DNA of 5,894 bases from Alcaligenaceae bacterium (lineage in GTDB: Bacteria > Pseudomonadota > Gammaproteobacteria > Burkholderiales > Burkholderiaceae): assembly GCA_947372575.1 (NCBI GenBank), contig CANBUF010000136.1, positions 1 to 5,894 of the forward strand, in the 5' to 3' direction. The position numbers and the translations under genes are program-made. The first letter of the stretch is position 1. Every line of letters starts with the position of its first letter. This document shows positions 5,019 to 5,894 of this stretch, piece by piece. The notes beneath the pieces were generated by a model. That model did no database searches and was not told the origin of the DNA. It worked only from the letters and a program-made list of their open reading frames with translations.

Positions 5019-5894
5019 ATGGAAGCAGTACAAAATACACAAAGCTTTGATCGCCCTAAAGCCTTCAAGATTTTTTTCATTATCGTAGTGGTCGTGGCCC
5101 TCGCCTCTGGCGTGTACTGGTGGATTCACTCCAGACACTTTCAGACCACGGATGATGCCTACGTTGCAGGTACGCAGGTTCAGCTGACCGCTCAAAGTAC
5201 AGGAACCATCTCTTCTGTCAATATTTCCGAGACACAGCATGTCCTGGCAGGCGACGTCTTGTTTAACATTGAGCAAACCGACGAGCAACTTGCCGTCGAT
5301 CAGGCTGACGCAGAACTCCTGCAGGCCTTACGCTCTGCGCGCGTAGCCATCCTGACTGCGATTCAACGCAAACAGGACCTGGATAAAAGCACCATCGACT
5401 ATCAGCGACGTCTCGCACTCAAAGGTGATGCAAGCCTGACCAAAGACGAAATGGATCGCGTGCGCCTGCAATTGCAAACTTCACAAATTGCATACCAGTC
5501 AGCACTTGAACTGGCTGATCAGCTGACAGCAGTGGCTGATGCACCTAAACACACAGATGTCGTCAAAGCGGCTGCAAATGTAAAACAGCGCTACATCGCA
5601 CTGCTACGCACGGCAGTTATTAGCCCAGTCTCTGGTACTGTAGCCAAACGCAATGCCCATATCGGACAGCGTGTCGCACCCGGTGCGATGCTTGCGTGGC
5701 TGGTGGCTGACGAGCGTATTTGGATCGATGCAAACTTCAAGGAAGATCAACTCGCAGCCATGCGTATCGGTCAGCCTGTTGAAATGGAGGCGGACATCTA
5801 TGGCAGCAAAGTCGTCTATCACGGCCAAGTCGCAGGCTTTTCTCCCGGCACAGGCGCCACGCTCGGGTTGTTGCCACCTCAGAATGCATCAGGC
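5019..5894 (+). CDS. emrA: EmrA/HlyD-family membrane-fusion adaptor (cut by right window edge)
   Basis: Periplasmic adaptor of an EmrAB-type multidrug pump, linking an inner-membrane transporter to the outer-membrane channel encoded just upstream. 292 codons are present and the frame is open at the window edge. Seen in order: a short cytoplasmic tail, one membrane anchor (about 17-36), the family motif TTDDAYV (43-49), first half of the lipoyl-like domain (about 50-88), a helical hairpin (about 90-195), second lipoyl half with ISPVSGTVAKRNAHIGQRV (201-219), then beta-barrel sequence ending in LLPPQNASG, a segment typical of EmrA/VceA adaptors close to the C-terminal domain. By family length about 60-110 residues are missing. 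The start has AGAG about nine bases upstream. An EmrB-type MFS pump gene is expected next. The symbol reflects family resemblance, not proven orthology to E. coli emrA. Confidence 0.92.
   Translation, partial: MEAVQNTQSFDRPKAFKIFFIIVVVVALASGVYWWIHSRHFQTTDDAYVAGTQVQLTAQSTGTISSVNISETQHVLAGDVLFNIEQTDEQLAVDQADAELLQALRSARVAILTAIQRKQDLDKSTIDYQRRLALKGDASLTKDEMDRVRLQLQTSQIAYQSALELADQLTAVADAPKHTDVVKAAANVKQRYIALLRTAVISPVSGTVAKRNAHIGQRVAPGAMLAWLVADERIWIDANFKEDQLAAMRIGQPVEMEADIYGSKVVYHGQVAGFSPGTGATLGLLPPQNASG

Noticed and set aside
5004..5288. Minus-strand open frame of 94 codons
   Set aside because: It is antisense to the EmrA-type adaptor, whose TTDDAYV motif and membrane anchor are encoded across the same bases.

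Overview
The window looks like chromosomal DNA from a betaproteobacterium, probably order Burkholderiales. The grounds are the SCP2-type thiolase plus DUF35 pair, the paired short ChrA proteins and the NodT-type outer-membrane factor followed by an EmrA-type adaptor. All are arrangements I know from that group. The base composition is moderate (a little over half G+C by eye), which would suit an Alcaligenaceae-like genome such as Advenella better than a high-GC Bordetella or Burkholderia. That genus-level guess is weak. I see no rRNA, tRNA, integrase, transposase or CRISPR array.

Layout. The left 3.36 kb is transcribed leftward (minus strand). Reading in the direction of transcription, it holds an SCP2-type thiolase (3364-2195), its DUF35 zinc-ribbon/OB-fold partner four bases later (2190-1771), a 201-base gap with two hexanucleotide tandem repeats, a split chromate-transporter (CHR) pair whose genes overlap by ATGA (1569-997 and 1000-416), and the first 120 codons of an MFS permease (361 to beyond the left edge). 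The right 2.3 kb is transcribed rightward. It holds a lipoprotein outer-membrane efflux factor (3579-4997), then after 21 bases an EmrA/HlyD-type membrane-fusion protein that runs off the right edge (5019 to beyond 5894).

The two blocks diverge from a 214-base intergenic region (3365-3578). It contains an octanucleotide tandem array (TGCTGTTG, five full copies plus five bases), a 10-bp palindrome and a 15-bp inverted repeat that touches a candidate -10 box of the efflux operon.

How the genes work together. The thiolase and DUF35 proteins very probably form one acyl-CoA C-C bond-forming or -cleaving enzyme, with unknown substrate. The two ChrA halves probably form one heteromeric inner-membrane anion transporter. 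The outer-membrane factor and the adaptor are two of the three parts of an envelope-spanning drug efflux pump; the missing inner-membrane pump (EmrB-type MFS is expected) should lie just past the right edge. I found no wholly new system. The least explained material is the set of three short tandem repeats, all in non-coding DNA, and the candidate control region between the divergent operons.
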